Below, piece after piece: positions 61,259-64,000 of a stretch of 64,000 bases of DNA (position 1 is its first letter; every line of letters begins with the position of its first letter). Below the pieces are notes generated by a model. It worked only from the letters and a program-made list of their open reading frames with translations, was not told where the DNA came from and did not search any database. The stretch spans positions 124,001-188,000 of the forward strand of contig JARKPO010000003.1 in NCBI GenBank assembly GCA_029975215.1, read 5' to 3'. The position numbers and the translations under genes were made by a program. This stretch comes from Levilinea sp. Lineage in GTDB: Bacteria; Chloroflexota; Anaerolineae; Anaerolineales; Anaerolineaceae.

Positions 61259-62076
61259 GTCGCAGACGCGCCCGTCCCTGGCTGTATGTGCCGTTGATCT
61301 TGATGGCTGTGTTTTATCTGATTCCGGTATATGTGATGATCACCACCGGCTTGAAAGGTTTTGATGAAATCTCGCTCAAGAGCATGTGGGCCTTACCGTC
61401 AGGCGGGATTCATTTTGACAACTTCGTTGAGGCTTTTGAGAAGCTGGCGCCGTATTTGTGGAACAGTTTTAACATGGTGTTCCCTGCGGCGGTGCTTTCG
61501 TCTATTTTAGGCTCGCTGAACGGCTTTGTGCTGGCCAAGTGGAAGTTCCGCGGGGCGGATGTGGTTTTCCCGCTGATTCTGTTCGGCATGTTCATCCCCT
61601 ACCAGAGCGTGCTGATCCCGCTGGTGGAGTTTATGAAACAGACGGGGCTGTACGGCGGCCTGCCGGGGCTGATGCTGACCCACGTGATTTACGGCCTGCC
61701 CATCACCACGCTGACCTTCCGCAATTACTTCGCCAGCGTACCCAAAGAGATGGTGGAAGCAGCGCGTATCGATGGGGCCGGGCTGCTGGCCACCTACGGC
61801 TACATCTTCCTGCCCATCGCTGTGCCCAGCTTTGTGGTGGCCATCATCTGGCAGTTCACGGCGGCCTGGAACGACTTTCTGTTCGCGGTGGTGCTGACCA
61901 ATCCGGCCAACTGGCCGATCACCGTGGCTTTGAACAACATGGCGGGCAGCCAGATTATCGCCTGGAATGTGCAGATGGCCGGGTCGCTGTTGGCGGCTCT
62001 GCCCACCCTGGTGGTGTACATCTTTTTGGGCCGCTATTTCCTGCGCGGGCTGATGGCTGGGGCGCTGAAAGGCTAA
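61255..62076 (+). CDS. Carbohydrate ABC transporter permease (MalG-like)
   Basis: EAARIDGAGLLATYGYIFLPIAVP EAA loop; GTG start with overlap. Confidence 0.93.
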   Translation: MSRRRARPWLYVPLILMAVFYLIPVYVMITTGLKGFDEISLKSMWALPSGGIHFDNFVEAFEKLAPYLWNSFNMVFPAAVLSSILGSLNGFVLAKWKFRGADVVFPLILFGMFIPYQSVLIPLVEFMKQTGLYGGLPGLMLTHVIYGLPITTLTFRNYFASVPKEMVEAARIDGAGLLATYGYIFLPIAVPSFVVAIIWQFTAAWNDFLFAVVLTNPANWPITVALNNMAGSQIIAWNVQMAGSLLAALPTLVVYIFLGRYFLRGLMAGALKG

Positions 62077-62113
62077 AAAATTTCTCTCCTATAGGGTTGG
62101 GAGTTGGGAACGT

Positions 62114-62145
62114 GAAGCGGCCGCTGAACTTTTGGCGGCCGCTTC
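62114..62145. terminator. Strong hairpin between convergent genes, possible bidirectional terminator
   Basis: GAAGCGGCCGC-N10-GCGGCCGCTTC; weak T-rich tail. Confidence 0.5.
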
Positions 62146-62182
62146 GAATTTCAATTATTTGCAAAGGCTTGCTTGACTTACC

Positions 62183-62959
62183 TTAGATCATAAAGTCTTC
62201 GCCGCGCCAGTGCCCTTCTTGAGGGGCATGGATGGAGGGCTCGTGACTGTGGCTGTGCGCATGCCCGTTGTTGCCGTTGCCGCCGTTGTGGCTGGCCACC
62301 ACGGCTCCCACCAGCTCAGGGTGCTGCACCACGTGGCTGCCCAGGTTGGATTCAATCTGCTCCAGGCGGGCCATGACGGAGGCCAGGGCGGCTCCCAGGG
62401 TGTCGGGCAGTTTATCGTGCCCCAGGTCCACAGCGGGGTGGGGCTGGCTGCGGGCGATGATCTGCCCGGGAACGCCCACCACCACCGATTCGGGCGGGAC
62501 GGGTTTGACCACCACGGCGTTGGCCCCCACGCGGCTGCCCGCGCCCACGGTGATGGCCCCCAACACCTTGGCCCCAGCCCCAATCACCACATTGTCCTCG
62601 ATGGTGGGGTGGCGTTTGCCCTTCTGCAGGCTGACGCCGCCCAGGGTGACGCCGTGGTAGAGGGTCACGTTGCAGCCGATCTCGGCGGTTTCGCCGATGA
62701 CCACGCCCATACCGTGGTCGATGAACAGGCTGCGGCAGATTTTGGCCCCGGGGTGGATCTCGATGCCGGTGAAAAAGCGCACCAGGGTGGAAAGCCAGCG
62801 CCCCAGCAGCTTCAGCCGGTGGGTCCACAGCCAATGGGCCACGCGGTAGCCCCACACCGCGTGCAGACCGGGGTAGGTGAGGATCACCTCCAGCGCGCTG
62901 CGCGCCGCGGGGTCGCGGTCGAACACGGCCTGAATATCCTCGCGGAAAGCTCGAAACAT
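62183..62959 (-). CDS. cysE: Serine O-acetyltransferase
   Basis: [44 protein letters not shown] hexapeptide repeat; upstream cysK. Confidence 0.95.
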   Translation of the reverse strand: MFRAFREDIQAVFDRDPAARSALEVILTYPGLHAVWGYRVAHWLWTHRLKLLGRWLSTLVRFFTGIEIHPGAKICRSLFIDHGMGVVIGETAEIGCNVTLYHGVTLGGVSLQKGKRHPTIEDNVVIGAGAKVLGAITVGAGSRVGANAVVVKPVPPESVVVGVPGQIIARSQPHPAVDLGHDKLPDTLGAALASVMARLEQIESNLGSHVVQHPELVGAVVASHNGGNGNNGHAHSHSHEPSIHAPQEGHWRGEDFMI

Positions 62960-62978
62960 GATTCCCTCCCCCCGCTGT

Positions 62979-63914
62979 TCAGTCCGCCAGGTCAGCGTAC
63001 AGCGATGTGCTCAGATAGCGTTCGCCGAAGGACGGGATGATGACCACGATGCGTTTTCCGGCGTTCTCGGGGCGGCGGGCGGCCTGCAGGGCGGCCCACA
63101 CGGCTGCGCCGGAGGAGATGCCGATGAGAATGCCCTCCTGCTGGGCCACGGCCCGCGCGGTTTGGAAGGCGTCGTCGGCTTTGACGCGAATGATCTCGTC
63201 GTACACTTGGGTGTTGAGCACGCCGGGGACAAAGCCCGCGCCGATGCCCTGAATGGGGTGGGGGCCTTTTTGCCCGCCAGAAAGCACCGGTGAGGCGTCT
63301 GGCTCTACGGCGATGACCTGCACCGAGGGCTTGCGCGCCTTGAGCACCTCCCCCACGCCGGTGATGGTGCCGCCTGTGCCCACACCGGAAACGAGGATGT
63401 CCACCTGGCCGTCGGTATCCCGCCAGATTTCTTCAGCCGTGGTTTGGCGGTGAATCTGGGGGTTGGCCGCGTTTTGGAACTGCTGGGGCATGAAGTATTT
63501 CTGAGGGTCGCTGGCCACCAGCTCTTCGGCCTTGCGGATGGCGCCGCCCATGCCTTCCGACCCGGGGGTGAGGATCAACTCGGCTCCAAAGGCGCGCAGC
63601 AGGATGCGGCGCTCTTTGCTCATGGTTTCGGGCATGGTCAGGATGCAGCGGTAGCCGCGCGCCGCGGCCACCATCGCCAGGGCGATGCCGGTGTTGCCGG
63701 AGGTGGGTTCTACGATGACGGTGTCTTTGTGGATCAGCCCGGCTTTTTCGGCGGCGTCAATCATGGACGCGCCGATGCGGTCTTTCACGCTGTGAGCGGG
63801 GTTGAAGAATTCCAGCTTGAGCACAATTTCCGCGACGGCTCCCTGGCTGACGCGGCGCAGCCGCACCAGGGGGGTGTTGCCGATTAATTCGGTGATGTCG
63901 TTTGCGATTTTCAT
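62979..63914 (-). CDS. cysK: Cysteine synthase A
   Basis: [66 protein letters not shown]. Confidence 0.96.
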   Translation of the reverse strand: MKIANDITELIGNTPLVRLRRVSQGAVAEIVLKLEFFNPAHSVKDRIGASMIDAAEKAGLIHKDTVIVEPTSGNTGIALAMVAAARGYRCILTMPETMSKERRILLRAFGAELILTPGSEGMGGAIRKAEELVASDPQKYFMPQQFQNAANPQIHRQTTAEEIWRDTDGQVDILVSGVGTGGTITGVGEVLKARKPSVQVIAVEPDASPVLSGGQKGPHPIQGIGAGFVPGVLNTQVYDEIIRVKADDAFQTARAVAQQEGILIGISSGAAVWAALQAARRPENAGKRIVVIIPSFGERYLSTSLYADLAD

Positions 63915-64000
63915 TCTTTCCTCTTTTCGCCGAACGCTGCGGTTCGGGGGGTTCTCGATGGGTGGGTTAAAAACATGCGGCCAGCAGGCAAGATAAAAGG

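Noticed and set aside
62114-62145. NotI-containing palindrome considered as an operator
   Set aside because: Sits between convergent 3' ends, so a terminator or mRNA end structure is the simpler reading

Overview
This 64 kb, GC-rich, gene-dense bacterial window looks like a Chloroflexi/Anaerolineae-type chromosome (inferred from gene content only). It is mostly housekeeping and metabolic operons: split NAD synthetase (glutaminase + nadE), mutS2, purA, ssb, an ECF transporter, folP/folK, homoserine dehydrogenase, uvrD/pcrA, dnaN, holB, azlCD, a sugar ABC transporter and cysE-cysK. I saw no rRNA, tRNA, CRISPR array or prophage. The most interesting signals are: (1) a tightly overlapping operon ssb - DUF3467 - prokaryotic translin - two-ORF Cas4-like PD-(D/E)XK nuclease. 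In the nuclease, the catalytic and Fe-S residues are divided between two consecutive membrane-anchored ORFs (13.1-14.9 kb). (2) A compact AT-richer Type II restriction-modification island inserted at the 3' end of uvrD and bounded by a perfect 40-bp direct repeat that duplicates the last codons of uvrD (37784-37823 / 39737-39776). (3) An FMN riboswitch with a downstream intrinsic terminator on the minus strand ahead of an NMT1/THI5-like ABC transporter, implying flavin uptake (54.1-54.3 kb). (4) A TetR regulator next to a GH13 glycosidase gene with near-identical perfect palindromes at both ends. (5) A CysE with a His/Asn/Gly-rich tail that still ends in the C-terminal Ile used for CysK binding. 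Product calls rest on motif and family recognition by eye; no database search or computation was run.
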